Assembly (NCBI RefSeq): GCF_001601825.1
Contig: NZ_LUJK01000015.1
Coordinates: 1 to 61,916, forward strand
DNA length: 61,916 bases
Source of the DNA: Limnobacter sp. CACIAM 66H1
Lineage (GTDB): Bacteria; Pseudomonadota; Gammaproteobacteria; Burkholderiales; Burkholderiaceae_B
Direction of reading: 5' to 3'
Positions within the stretch are counted from its first letter, which is position 1. Every line of letters begins with the position of its first letter. Positions 44,846 through 52,574 of the stretch are shown piece after piece. A model generated the notes under the pieces. The model saw nothing but the letters and a program-made list of their open reading frames with translations, did not search any database and had not been told where the DNA came from. A program made the translations under genes and the position numbers.

Positions 44846-46095
44846 CGCGCCGCTCCTTTCTTGACCTGCAAAACAGGCAAGTTGGATTGCGCACCAATCA
44901 GCCACTTCGCATCCAGTCTTCGGGCTTTGAGCTTTTGCAGGGCGGCACCTTGCTGGTCTTCAGACACATTGGCATTGAACCGCACACTCAGTGTGTTCTC
45001 GGCCCACGCAAAGTCAACCATGCTGTTAAAAGGTGCCTGTTCCATGGCCAATCCCACCTCGTGAAGCAGGGCACTTGCACCCTGGGCGTTGCTGGTGTCC
45101 AGCCCGGCATTCAGGTTGCGCTTTTCCCGTTCAATCAATAACAGGGGGTCGGCCACCATGGGCGTGTTGGGCAAAGCTTGAGCATAACTCTCGGCAATTT
45201 GAGCCTCAATCGCAGCATTGGCGTTGTCGATTTTAAAGGCCAATGTATTCAGACCCAGCACCGCAACCGCCAATAAGGCCAACGCAGGGGTCAGCAGCTT
45301 GCGCAAGCCAGCCTGGTTCGCCATGGGTCGCATACCCATTTTTCGCAGTTCGTCTGCGTTAAGCAGGCTTTTGTTCAGCAGTTTTGGCAAAGGCTCGATG
45401 GGCGCACGTGCACTGGCTCGAATTTTATTCTCGCCCATCGCACCATCCAACTGGCTGCTTAACCAGGCATAGTCTGTGTTGTTCAATTCAATGACTGGCG
45501 AGCCGACTTGTTGCAATCTGCGTTGTAGCATGACCTTCAACACAGCAGCCTGAGCGGTGGGTGTCAACAAAGGCGTGTCGATTCCATCGATCAACATAAA
45601 ATCCTGCCCGCTGACCCAGGCAGCCCCTTCACTGCCAGTGCGTTCCCGCAGGGTTTCACAGCTCAGGCCTGCCAGCTTCAACCCTTGTTGGGCGCAACTA
45701 CTCACAATGCTGCGTGCTCGGGTTTTGCCAAGTACCGCAGCCAGTTTTGCGCCGCCTGCATGATTGGGCAGGTTGGGCCACAGGCTTACGTGGTTTTCTT
45801 CGGGCTCGTTCAACAGGTAAGGCTCGACCAGAAAAGGCAGCGCCTCCTTCAGTTTGTTGCCTGTCAACTTGGGCGGTACCACCGCAAACAGGCCCACTTC
45901 ACTCGGGTTCACCAACACCAGGCAAGGCAAGTCTTTGGGTAGCTTGTTCAGGGCCTCCTCGCCGCCGTGCAGTTTGTCGCCGCTTCGGGCAAGCACTTCA
46001 TAGCGCAGCCGAATCATGCGGCCTTCTTCTTCCGCACGGGTTTGGTCCAAGGCCTTTGGCCACCAAATCACCAACAAGGGTTGGTTGTTATTCAA
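44842..46095 (-). CDS. gspL: GspL, T2SS actin-like platform protein
   Basis: 417 residues, from a TTG at 46095 directly next to the gspK stop. The N-terminal two thirds are a cytoplasmic actin-like fold that binds GspE. A membrane helix lies near residue 265 (KLLTPALALLAVAVLGLNTLAF), then a periplasmic domain with LLHEVGLAMEQAPFNSMVDF. It links the ATPase to GspM and the pseudopilus. Confidence 0.88.
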   Translation of the reverse strand: MNNNQPLLVIWWPKALDQTRAEEEGRMIRLRYEVLARSGDKLHGGEEALNKLPKDLPCLVLVNPSEVGLFAVVPPKLTGNKLKEALPFLVEPYLLNEPEENHVSLWPNLPNHAGGAKLAAVLGKTRARSIVSSCAQQGLKLAGLSCETLRERTGSEGAAWVSGQDFMLIDGIDTPLLTPTAQAAVLKVMLQRRLQQVGSPVIELNNTDYAWLSSQLDGAMGENKIRASARAPIEPLPKLLNKSLLNADELRKMGMRPMANQAGLRKLLTPALALLAVAVLGLNTLAFKIDNANAAIEAQIAESYAQALPNTPMVADPLLLIEREKRNLNAGLDTSNAQGASALLHEVGLAMEQAPFNSMVDFAWAENTLSVRFNANVSEDQQGAALQKLKARRLDAKWLIGAQSNLPVLQVKKGAAR

Positions 46096-47043
46096 TTATT
46101 GTCTCCACATCACATACACGCGCTGGTCACGTCGCTCGAGCAATGCCCGGGTTCGAATCAACGCCTCCTCGACCTGTGCAGTGCCTTCTACCAGGAAGTA
46201 ATTGCTGCTTACAGTTATTAAATCATTGTTTATGGTCACATTTGCATTCAGGGCGGCCCGAATATCCGCCACGTTGCGGAAAGTGACCCTTTCACGTTGG
46301 GCCAGCAGGCGTTGCGCATCGCTGAAACTCATTTCCTCTACTACTGCATAAAGCACTTCGGCAGATGCAGTGTTCGCGTTCACCGCACTTGCTTTAGGTA
46401 ATATGGCCACGTAAGGGCGCAACTGGTTCCAGGTGTCCTCGGTGATACCGTATTTCCCACGAAATTCCTCCCACCGCAAGGCGGGCTCGAAGCGTGGTGC
46501 ATTTGGATCAATGCCTTGTTCCTCCGGATTGACCAGCTTCGGCATGAACATGGTGCTCAAGGTTTGTACCAGTAAATTGCGTTGATCCGCAGGTACACTC
46601 AGCAGATCGCTCAGTTTGGTGAAACCAGCCAGCCAAACTTGCTGACGCGGGTTGTCAGCACCCAGATTGCGCAGGTTGAATCGCCCCTGTGCGTCTTCAA
46701 TGCGTCCGGTCAACACCACTTCACGGTCATCGACGTCGGTGGCATTTTCCTCTTTGCGCATCAAGCCCTCGTTGATGCGGCTTTCCGCCAGAGGCACGGC
46801 CCATGGTTCTGTCAACGTATCGGTGGTCGACACCCGGGCATCTTCGCGCAAAATAACCCGGGCCCAGTCCACACCGCTGCGGCTAACCGCATCGGCCTGG
46901 TCGCGTGCTGCGGCAACCGAAATAGTTTTTGCGGTGGCAAACAGGTTCCAGATCAAGGGGCTCACTGCCAGCGTACACAGCACCACAATGAACAGCGCCA
47001 TGACCACGGCTGCGCCCTGTTGTCCGTCCGGATGAATTCGCAT
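46096..47043 (-). CDS. gspK: GspK, T2SS minor pseudopilin (tip)
   Basis: 315 residues. The prepilin-like leader is MRIHPDGQQG followed by AAVVMALFIVVLCTLAVS; it lacks the usual glutamate at +5, as GspK proteins do. The globular part contains LADIRAALN and the NANTASAEVLYAVVE (T2SSK helix-hairpin) region. GspK sits at the pseudopilus tip with GspI and GspJ. A stretch in this gene resembles a tRNA T-arm, but it is coding. Confidence 0.9.
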   Translation of the reverse strand: MRIHPDGQQGAAVVMALFIVVLCTLAVSPLIWNLFATAKTISVAAARDQADAVSRSGVDWARVILREDARVSTTDTLTEPWAVPLAESRINEGLMRKEENATDVDDREVVLTGRIEDAQGRFNLRNLGADNPRQQVWLAGFTKLSDLLSVPADQRNLLVQTLSTMFMPKLVNPEEQGIDPNAPRFEPALRWEEFRGKYGITEDTWNQLRPYVAILPKASAVNANTASAEVLYAVVEEMSFSDAQRLLAQRERVTFRNVADIRAALNANVTINNDLITVSSNYFLVEGTAQVEEALIRTRALLERRDQRVYVMWRQ

Positions 47044-47741
47044 CAGTAGATCCCTCCGGTCAAAAACACCCGGGTCACTGCCTGATTGTTGGGTTGCGTC
47101 AGGCTGATCTCGACCGCCCGCACCAAGCTTTGCACTGGTTGTCCCTCGGGAGTTTCGGGTGTTCCGGGAGTGTCACCTTCGGCGCCTTCCGGGGGGCGCT
47201 GTGCCGGTGCACCGCTATTCAATTGCAGTGCGGGCCCTTGCAATTCAAGATCGGTACGTTCCTGCAGGGCGTGGCTGCCAAATGTCACCGGGCTAGTCCA
47301 ACCGCCGGGTTCTCGCAACAGGCGGACTTGCATGCCGCGGGTTGCAATTGGAGCGCTGATCGACGGTTGCTCCGGGTTGGGCTGGCGTCGAGCGATTCGA
47401 AGCAGGTTGGTACCATCCAGAACCCATTCCACACGCTCCCGGTAAGCAGGTTCACTGGTGTTGCGCTGGGTGAACTGAATTAGCAGTCCATTGCCAGTCA
47501 CCTCAATCAAATCGCTTTCCGGGGTGGGTGCATCCAGCGACAACTCCAGGGCGCCGAGATCTTTCTCGAATTGAGACAACACGGCCGACACGGTTTGAAT
47601 TTGTTCGTCTACTTCGGTCACCCGGTTGGCTGAGCGCAGCACCTCTTGCAAACCCTGCCAGGACAAAATCGAAATGACCGACACAATGCCCAGTGCAATC
47701 AGAACCTCAAGCAGCGTAAATCCATTCGCATTTTTATTCAT
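47043..47741 (-). CDS. gspJ: GspJ, T2SS minor pseudopilin
   Basis: 232 residues. The type IV prepilin leader is MNKNANG then FTLLEVLIALGIVSVISILSW, with the +5 glutamate. The C-terminal part includes a Pro/Gly/Glu-rich stretch (RPPEGAEGDTPGTPETPEG) near residue 190 that is likely to be a flexible loop. It forms the tip complex with GspI and GspK. It is coupled to gspI by a 4-bp overlap. Confidence 0.9.
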   Translation of the reverse strand: MNKNANGFTLLEVLIALGIVSVISILSWQGLQEVLRSANRVTEVDEQIQTVSAVLSQFEKDLGALELSLDAPTPESDLIEVTGNGLLIQFTQRNTSEPAYRERVEWVLDGTNLLRIARRQPNPEQPSISAPIATRGMQVRLLREPGGWTSPVTFGSHALQERTDLELQGPALQLNSGAPAQRPPEGAEGDTPGTPETPEGQPVQSLVRAVEISLTQPNNQAVTRVFLTGGIY

Positions 47742-48112
47742 GGCGCGCTGCTCAAGAAAATCACCAACCGAGCAAGCTGATTGCCTTGTTCGCCCTCGAA
47801 GGCATCCAGTACCTGAATTTCAACCCGTCGGAAATTCGGGTTGGGGGTGTTGGAAATTTCAACCCGACACACAAAGCGAAAATTGCCCTGTGGGCAGGAT
47901 TGTTGCGCGGTTTGTGCGCTCGGAAACACACCGGAAACCCGAATGTAGTTGGCGGCATTTTTCGCGCTCCACTGCGCATATTGCCGTTTGATCATCTCGT
48001 CTTGCTGAATGTTCAAATTGCCGGCTGCTTTCAGGCAGGCAATCAAGGCCACTGCAATAATGGTCATGGCCACCAAGGCTTCAATCAGGGTAAAACCGTG
48101 CTGCTGCTTCAT
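47738..48112 (-). CDS. gspI: GspI, T2SS minor pseudopilin
   Basis: 124 residues, the family length. The leader MKQQHG is cut before FTLIEALVAMTIIAVALIACL. The rest has the conserved WSAKNAANYIRV region. It nucleates the tip complex. It overlaps both gspH (4 bp) and gspJ (4 bp). Confidence 0.9.
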   Translation of the reverse strand: MKQQHGFTLIEALVAMTIIAVALIACLKAAGNLNIQQDEMIKRQYAQWSAKNAANYIRVSGVFPSAQTAQQSCPQGNFRFVCRVEISNTPNPNFRRVEIQVLDAFEGEQGNQLARLVIFLSSAP

Positions 48113-48621
48113 AGGTTTTGACTGGCCCTGTTCAGTACAGTGGTACTGGGTTTGCTGACCTTGAATACACCGCTGGCCTGGCTCTCCAGAACCACTTGTA
48201 CCTGGTTGCGTTGAAGCACAATGGCCTGGCGCTTCAAGCCCACCTGGCTTTCCAGGGTCAGGAATTTGTTTTCAAGGCCCTCGTTGATCAAAGTCACCTT
48301 GAATGGGCCGTTGTCCCAAAGGCGGGGGCGCAGCAGTGGCTCGGTGGTCACTGGCACCCATCGGCTGCCGGTGAATTCTTCGAAGGTGTAGCCTTCATCC
48401 CCGGCTACAAAGCGAATGTCTTTGGATTTCAGTAAAGATTCTTGCTGTGCAATTCTCAGCAGTTGCGACAACTTTTTGGCGTCCGATTCCAAGTAATTGG
48501 AATCGCCAGGTGTACCGCGCACAACAATAAGGCCAGCGGCGATCGACAACACGACGATCACCACCAGCAATTCGAGCAGGGTGAATCCCTGCTTAGAGGC
48601 TCCACGAACCAATGTCGGCAT
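48109..48621 (-). CDS. gspH: GspH, T2SS minor pseudopilin
   Basis: 170 residues. The leader [12 protein letters not shown] precedes [19 protein letters not shown]. The globular part fits the GspH/FimT domain, ending in a beta-strand tail. It caps or links the tip complex to the GspG shaft. The 5' end overlaps the gspG 3' end by 29 bp. Confidence 0.88.
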   Translation of the reverse strand: MPTLVRGASKQGFTLLELLVVIVVLSIAAGLIVVRGTPGDSNYLESDAKKLSQLLRIAQQESLLKSKDIRFVAGDEGYTFEEFTGSRWVPVTTEPLLRPRLWDNGPFKVTLINEGLENKFLTLESQVGLKRQAIVLQRNQVQVVLESQASGVFKVSKPSTTVLNRASQNL

Positions 48622-49042
48622 TCACGCCCTCACCACCGGCTTTGCCATCTGCACCAAAGCTCATTACATCCACTTCGCCGTTAATCCCAGGGCTCAAAAA
48701 CTGGTAGTTGCTGCCCCAAGGGTCAACTGGCAGGCGCGACAAATAGCCACCTTGCTTGTAATTGCGTGGTACGGGTTCCGTGGTTGGAGGAGTCACCAAG
48801 GCCTGCAGACCTTGCTCCGTGGTGGGGTAGCGGCTGTTGTCCAGCCGGTACAGGTTCAGTGCCTGCATCACTGATGCGATATCTTGTTTGGCTGCGACCA
48901 CACGGGCCTCGTCAGGGCGCCCCATGATTTTTGGAACCACCAGCGTGGCGAGAATACCAAGAATGACTACAACCACCATGATTTCGATCAGGGTAAAACC
49001 CCGATTTTGTGTTTTGCCTTGAAGCGAATTTAGTTTTTTCAT
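48593..49042 (-). CDS. gspG: GspG, T2SS major pseudopilin
   Basis: 149 residues from the ATG at 49042. The leader [15 protein letters not shown] is followed by [20 protein letters not shown]. GspG hallmarks are [19 protein letters not shown] and the calcium-site region [13 protein letters not shown] with the C-terminal [10 protein letters not shown]. It is the shaft subunit of the pseudopilus and the first gene of the long leftward operon. The upstream frame to 49141 is not used. Confidence 0.95.
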   Translation of the reverse strand: MKKLNSLQGKTQNRGFTLIEIMVVVVILGILATLVVPKIMGRPDEARVVAAKQDIASVMQALNLYRLDNSRYPTTEQGLQALVTPPTTEPVPRNYKQGGYLSRLPVDPWGSNYQFLSPGINGEVDVMSFGADGKAGGEGVNADIGSWSL

Positions 49043-49184
49043 AAACAACCGTCGAGAAGATCCAGAATTATCCTTGCTGAAGGTTACACCCATTTTATGA
49101 ATATTTGACAGCAGCCCGCACCACCGTTGCAAGCTGGTCAAAATCCCCCCGCTTTCGGGTAATCAGTAAAACCTTTACCTTTGT

Positions 49185-49220
49185 CACGTAAATAGGGTCT
49201 TTCTTAGGTGTTCTTACGTG
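49185..49220. promoter_or_regulatory. Candidate operator between gspG and gspC
   Basis: CACGTAA at 49185-49191 and TTACGTG at 49214-49220 are perfect 7-bp inverted repeats 22 nt apart. Centre-to-centre spacing of about 29 bp, near three helical turns, would suit two dimers or a looped regulator. The operon's own NarL-type regulators are obvious candidates, but nothing in sequence proves this. Confidence 0.35.
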
Positions 49221-49237
49221 CGCATACTTCTAGCGTG

Positions 49238-49261
49238 GGCAACTCAGGTTGCCGACAACCC
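49238..49261 (+). ncRNA. Candidate leader or small RNA segment ahead of gspC
   Basis: GGCAAC at 49238-49243 and GTTGCC at 49248-49253 make a perfect 6-bp hairpin with a TCAG loop. Immediately after it, GACAACCC (49254-49261) is complementary to GGGTTGTC (49295-49302) inside the downstream terminator. The two pairings exclude each other, as in an attenuator. A short RNA ending at the terminator is the simplest alternative. Confidence 0.35.
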
Positions 49262-49278
49262 TTGAAGCATGGCTTAAA

Positions 49279-49314
49279 AACCGGGCACCCTCGCGGGTTG
49301 TCCGGTTTTTTTTT
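49279..49314 (+). terminator. Strong terminator upstream of gspC
   Basis: AACCGG at 49279-49284 pairs with CCGGTT at 49302-49307. The stem continues inward through GCA/TGT and CCC/GGG to a TCGC loop and is followed by nine Ts (49306-49314). Read leftward it also ends in TTTTT, so it could work both ways. It lies 59 bp before the gspC start, which is an odd place unless a leader transcript ends there. Confidence 0.8.
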
Positions 49315-49372
49315 GAATCCGGACCACCTTGCGGGTTATGATGCTCTCCAGTGTGTCACTTCACTTCGCCTC

Positions 49373-49858
49373 ATGAAACTTGCATTGAAAAAGCCCGTTG
49401 TTCAGTTCAGCATGTCGCCCAGACTTGTTCAGGGATTGAGAATGGTGTTGTGGTTGGGCACAGTGGGGCTGGCTGTGTGGGTGTTGATCAAGTTGTTCGC
49501 ACCTGCACCCGTGGTCGCCCCCGCCATGCCTGCGCAGGCCTCGGCAAATTATCAAATCGACCAGTCGCCCGAAGCGCGGCTCATGGGCGTTGAAACGGCG
49601 GGCGGCCTCACGCCGCCATCAGTGAATTTGTTGGGCATTTTCGCGAACAGCGAAGGCAAAGGTGCCGCGGTCATGTCAATTGAAGGGCAGCCCGCGCAGT
49701 CCAAACGGGTGGGCGATGAAGTGGCCAACGGTTGGACGCTGGAGGAAGTAGGTCCAACCTTTGCAGTCATGCGTCGCAGCGGGCAGCGTCATCAGGTCAA
49801 CTTGCCTATTCTTGAAGCAGATCCCAACTTGCTGCGCCGCGTGCCTTCCAGCGGTTAA
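49373..49858 (+). CDS. gspC: GspC, T2SS inner-membrane protein, short form without PDZ
   Basis: 161 residues from the ATG at 49373. A cytoplasmic start, one membrane helix (about residues 19-42: RMVLWLGTVGLAVWVLI), then the homology-region domain with LLGIFANSEGKGAAVMSIEG and the GDEVANGWTLEEV strand. The protein ends shortly after this domain, with no PDZ domain. GspC connects the inner-membrane platform to the periplasmic N0 domain of GspD. It is divergent from the rest of the T2SS operon. Its TAA shares bases with the stop of the convergent DUF3108 gene. Confidence 0.85.
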   Translation: MKLALKKPVVQFSMSPRLVQGLRMVLWLGTVGLAVWVLIKLFAPAPVVAPAMPAQASANYQIDQSPEARLMGVETAGGLTPPSVNLLGIFANSEGKGAAVMSIEGQPAQSKRVGDEVANGWTLEEVGPTFAVMRRSGQRHQVNLPILEADPNLLRRVPSSG

Positions 49859-50628
49859 GTGCCAACACCAATCAGGGTTTGGATCAAGGCCTTGCCGTCG
49901 GCATCCTGAATTTCTATTTTTGCAGGCTGCCAGTTCAAATCTTTGGCATACCAAATTCGCACAATTTCGTCGCCTGCGTCTTCCGGTTTGGTTTCAAATT
50001 GCAAGGTACTCACTCGGCGCTCGCCTTTGCCGAAGTCCAGCGTTAGGTCTTGAGCTTTTTTCAGAACAAACACCTCATTGCCCACGCGCCCGGTGCTCAT
50101 GACCCGCATGGTCAAGGTATCGCCCGTTTTCAGGTCAGCGCTGCAGCGCAAACGCGCTGCGATCTGATAAATCATGCTGATTCGGTCCTGCAGCCCTTTT
50201 TCATACGGCGCAGACTCACCATTGCGCTTGAACAGCACCTGCTGCGTTTCGGCATTCAGCATACTTTCCGCCACCGGTTTTTTGCCACGTTGCTCGGCGT
50301 AGTAAAAGGGTGTCAAACCCAATTGTGCATCTACCAGACCTTCGCTTTTCTGGGTTAATTGGCCCGAGTACAACAAAGCCAAGAAGCCTTTGGCCTGCGA
50401 AGTTGATTCAAGTTTGTACTGCGTACCCGCAACCCGCATTTTGTGGGTACTAATGGCCAATTCGCCAGGAATTTGACTGTGCGTCAATGAAAACCTCAGG
50501 TCTGTATCAATCACCTGCTTGCCCATGCCCCTGCAAGTGGTGTCTGCGGCCCAAGTGCTGCCCACGCTGCTCAGGCCGAGCAGGGCAACGGTGCTGATTT
50601 TGATCATTGTTTTTTTGGTGATAATCAT
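49855..50628 (-). CDS. DUF3108 periplasmic protein
   Basis: 257 residues. The N-terminus is MIITKKTMIKISTVALLG then SVGSTWAAD, a Sec signal with cleavage after WAA. The core matches DUF3108: YKLESTSQAKGFLALLYSGQLTQKSEG and PLYY-like FYYAEQRGKKP, with VRIWYAKDLNWQPAKIEI near the end. The family has an unknown role in the envelope. The stop region overlaps gspC's stop, and the start overlaps the M15 peptidase gene by 4 bp, so the two leftward genes are coupled. Confidence 0.8.
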   Translation of the reverse strand: MIITKKTMIKISTVALLGLSSVGSTWAADTTCRGMGKQVIDTDLRFSLTHSQIPGELAISTHKMRVAGTQYKLESTSQAKGFLALLYSGQLTQKSEGLVDAQLGLTPFYYAEQRGKKPVAESMLNAETQQVLFKRNGESAPYEKGLQDRISMIYQIAARLRCSADLKTGDTLTMRVMSTGRVGNEVFVLKKAQDLTLDFGKGERRVSTLQFETKPEDAGDEIVRIWYAKDLNWQPAKIEIQDADGKALIQTLIGVGT

Positions 50629-51095
50629 CGCTTCACGATACCTTCCAGATAACCTTCGTCTTTGCTGAAAATGCTAAGACACTCTCGTCTGGGTGTTTGG
50701 CCCAGCGGTGCAGCGGATACATGCACCCATTTGCCAAACTCCAGAATCAGTTGATCAAATTCACATGGCAATTGTGCAATCGCCAATGCCAAATCACAGG
50801 GGCTACCGAATTCAGGGCACACCACATCAGCCGCCAGCCCCACGCAGTGCTGCGAGTTGGGCACTCCGCCCACTTTCTCATTCAAGGCCTGTGCCCTGAA
50901 CCCACTGTTAATCTTTAACGCACCACAGCGGATATTCAGGGACCTTTGTATTTCGCCCAGCAAGGCAGAAAGCCTGCTCAGGTTGCCCAGCAGCTCCGGA
51001 GGGCAACTGTTGTCTAGACCGCATCGCAGCGCGGTGTCAGAATGACACAAAGTGTCCTGACAAAATTCGGGATGAAAACTCAACTTCAGGTTCAT
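50625..51095 (-). CDS. M15-family zinc peptidase, no signal peptide
   Basis: 156 residues from the ATG at 51095. The M15_3 zinc site is seen as SQHCVGLAAD (H83 and D90) and WVHVS (H125), with the INSGFRAQALN strand before it. Relatives are D,D-carboxypeptidases and phage endolysins that trim peptidoglycan peptides. There is no export signal, and the protein has an unusual number of cysteines (nine or more), which fits a phage-like or cytoplasmic enzyme. It is coupled to the DUF3108 gene and divergent from the HAD gene, with only 5 bp between starts. The frame is open further upstream to 51191. Confidence 0.75.
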   Translation of the reverse strand: MNLKLSFHPEFCQDTLCHSDTALRCGLDNSCPPELLGNLSRLSALLGEIQRSLNIRCGALKINSGFRAQALNEKVGGVPNSQHCVGLAADVVCPEFGSPCDLALAIAQLPCEFDQLILEFGKWVHVSAAPLGQTPRRECLSIFSKDEGYLEGIVKR

Positions 51096-51100
51096 TCGTT

Positions 51101-51793
51101 TTGCGCATTCGTTATATTCGTCGTCCCCATGCGGGCCTGTCTGGCAAAGTGTATTTGCTTGATCTGGACAACACCCTTCACCACGCGTCAACGCACATTC
51201 TGCCCGAGATCAATCGGCAAATGACGCATTATCTGGCCGAACACCTCGAGTTAGACCCTCAGCGCGCCAGCGAGTTACGCACCCAGTACTGGCTTCGCTA
51301 TGGTGCCACCTTGCTGGGCATGATGCGCCACCATCAAACCAACCCTCATCATTTTTTGGCCAGTACACATCGTTTCGAGGGTTTGAAGAAACTGAGCTCG
51401 CGCCACGGCAGTGTGCCTCACCGACTAAGCAAATTGCCAGGGCTGCGCATCATGCTGACCAATGCGCCCCGCGCCTATGCAGTTGCATTGTGCAAGGAAA
51501 TGGGTTTGTACCGGTATTTGCACGCCGTCATCGCGATCGAAGACATGGTGGTTCACCAAACCTGGCGACCCAAGCCAGCCAACATTCTGTGGCCCAATCT
51601 GAAGAGCAAGTTGAAAGGCAAGCGGGCTTTGCTGGTCGACGACACCTTCGGGCACCTTGAGCAGGCCGCCAGGCATGGCATTCAAACCAGCTGGATCACC
51701 TTCCCCGGGTTGGGGTTCAAGCCCCGGCAACTCACCGGCAAAGTCAAACACCGCATCCGGCAGTTTGAAGCCATTCGCACCGCGAAATTTTAG
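51101..51793 (+). CDS. HAD-family phosphatase, pyrimidine 5'-nucleotidase type
   Basis: 230 residues from a TTG at 51101. HAD motif I is LLDLDNTLHHA, motif II is LTNAPRAYA, and motif IV is LLVDDTFGHLEQAARHG. A helical cap (HLELDPQRASELRTQYWLRYG) inserted after motif I fits the SDT1/pyrimidine 5'-nucleotidase group, common in betaproteobacteria. It would remove phosphate from a nucleotide or related small molecule. The start codon is uncertain. It converges with the MoeB-like gene, overlapping by 4 bp. Confidence 0.83.
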   Translation: MRIRYIRRPHAGLSGKVYLLDLDNTLHHASTHILPEINRQMTHYLAEHLELDPQRASELRTQYWLRYGATLLGMMRHHQTNPHHFLASTHRFEGLKKLSSRHGSVPHRLSKLPGLRIMLTNAPRAYAVALCKEMGLYRYLHAVIAIEDMVVHQTWRPKPANILWPNLKSKLKGKRALLVDDTFGHLEQAARHGIQTSWITFPGLGFKPRQLTGKVKHRIRQFEAIRTAKF

Positions 51794-52557
51794 GTGTTAC
51801 ACACGGCGCACTTGGGGTCTTTGCGAATTTTCATTTTCGTGAATTCGCAACTGCGAGAGTCGTAAATTTGCAGGGTGCCGTACAGGGGCTGGCCAAAACC
51901 AGCCAGAATCTTCAGTGCCTCGCTGGCTTGCAGTGTACCGATCACGCCGGTCAGTGGCGCAAAAACACCCATGGTGGCGCAACGCACTTCCGACACATCA
52001 TCCCCTTCGGGGAACAGGCAGTGGTAGCAGGGCGCTTGCGGATTATTCAGTTCGAACACGGCAAGCTGGCCGTCCAGCCGAATGGCTGCGCCGGACACCA
52101 AGGGCTTTCGGAACTTCACACAGGCGCGGTTCACGGCATGCCGGGTTTTAAAGTTGTCGCAGCAGTCCAGCACCACATCCACTTGTGCCACCAACTGCTC
52201 CAGTTCTTCGCCTTCAAGGCGATGGGCAATCGGCACAATCGTGCTGCAGGGGTTCAGCTCATTCAGGTGGGTTTTAGCAGATTCCACCTTGGCCATGCCC
52301 ACACGGCCTGTGGTGTGCAGCACCTGGCGTTGAAGATTGGTCAGGTCCACTTCGTCGTCGTCGGCAATGTAGATGGTGCCCACACCGGCACTGGCCAGGT
52401 ACAAAGCACTGGGGCAGCCCAAGCCGCCCGCGCCCACCACCAGCACTTTGGCACTGGCGATGCGGGATTGTCCTTCAATCCCTATTTCATCCAGAAGAAT
52501 GTGACGGGAGTACCGAAGTAGCTCCTCGTCATTCAAGTCTCTCAGTTCCACGTTCAA
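51790..52557 (-). CDS. moeB: MoeB/ThiF-family sulfur-carrier adenylyltransferase
   Basis: 255 residues. The nucleotide-binding GAGGLG is at residues 42-47, and DEVDLTNLQRQVLHT is the conserved E1-like segment. Zinc-binding cysteines are CYHC in the middle and CAVC near the end (C250, C253). Such proteins adenylate the C-terminal glycine of MoaD or ThiS. No rhodanese domain is attached, which fits MoeB or the short ThiF form. With no moa or thi genes nearby, the partner is not settled. It lies 17 bp downstream of the ctpA-like gene. Confidence 0.87.
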   Translation of the reverse strand: MNVELRDLNDEELLRYSRHILLDEIGIEGQSRIASAKVLVVGAGGLGCPSALYLASAGVGTIYIADDDEVDLTNLQRQVLHTTGRVGMAKVESAKTHLNELNPCSTIVPIAHRLEGEELEQLVAQVDVVLDCCDNFKTRHAVNRACVKFRKPLVSGAAIRLDGQLAVFELNNPQAPCYHCLFPEGDDVSEVRCATMGVFAPLTGVIGTLQASEALKILAGFGQPLYGTLQIYDSRSCEFTKMKIRKDPKCAVCNT

Positions 52558-52574
52558 GCCGTTTTCGGGGCGGC

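Larger units (their letters stand above)
49043..49372. promoter_or_regulatory. Divergent control region of the T2SS genes
   Basis: A 330-bp non-coding gap holding the promoters for gspG (leftward) and gspC (rightward). Three structures stand out: an inverted repeat at 49185-49220, a small perfect hairpin at 49238-49253, and a strong terminator at 49279-49314. No clear sigma-70 pair could be fixed for gspG; TAAAAT on the minus strand near 49095 is one candidate -10. Confidence 0.6.

Noticed and set aside
46140-46165. tRNA T-arm-like sequence (GGTTCGAATC)
   Set aside because: It lies inside gspK coding sequence and no acceptor or anticodon stems can be built around it.
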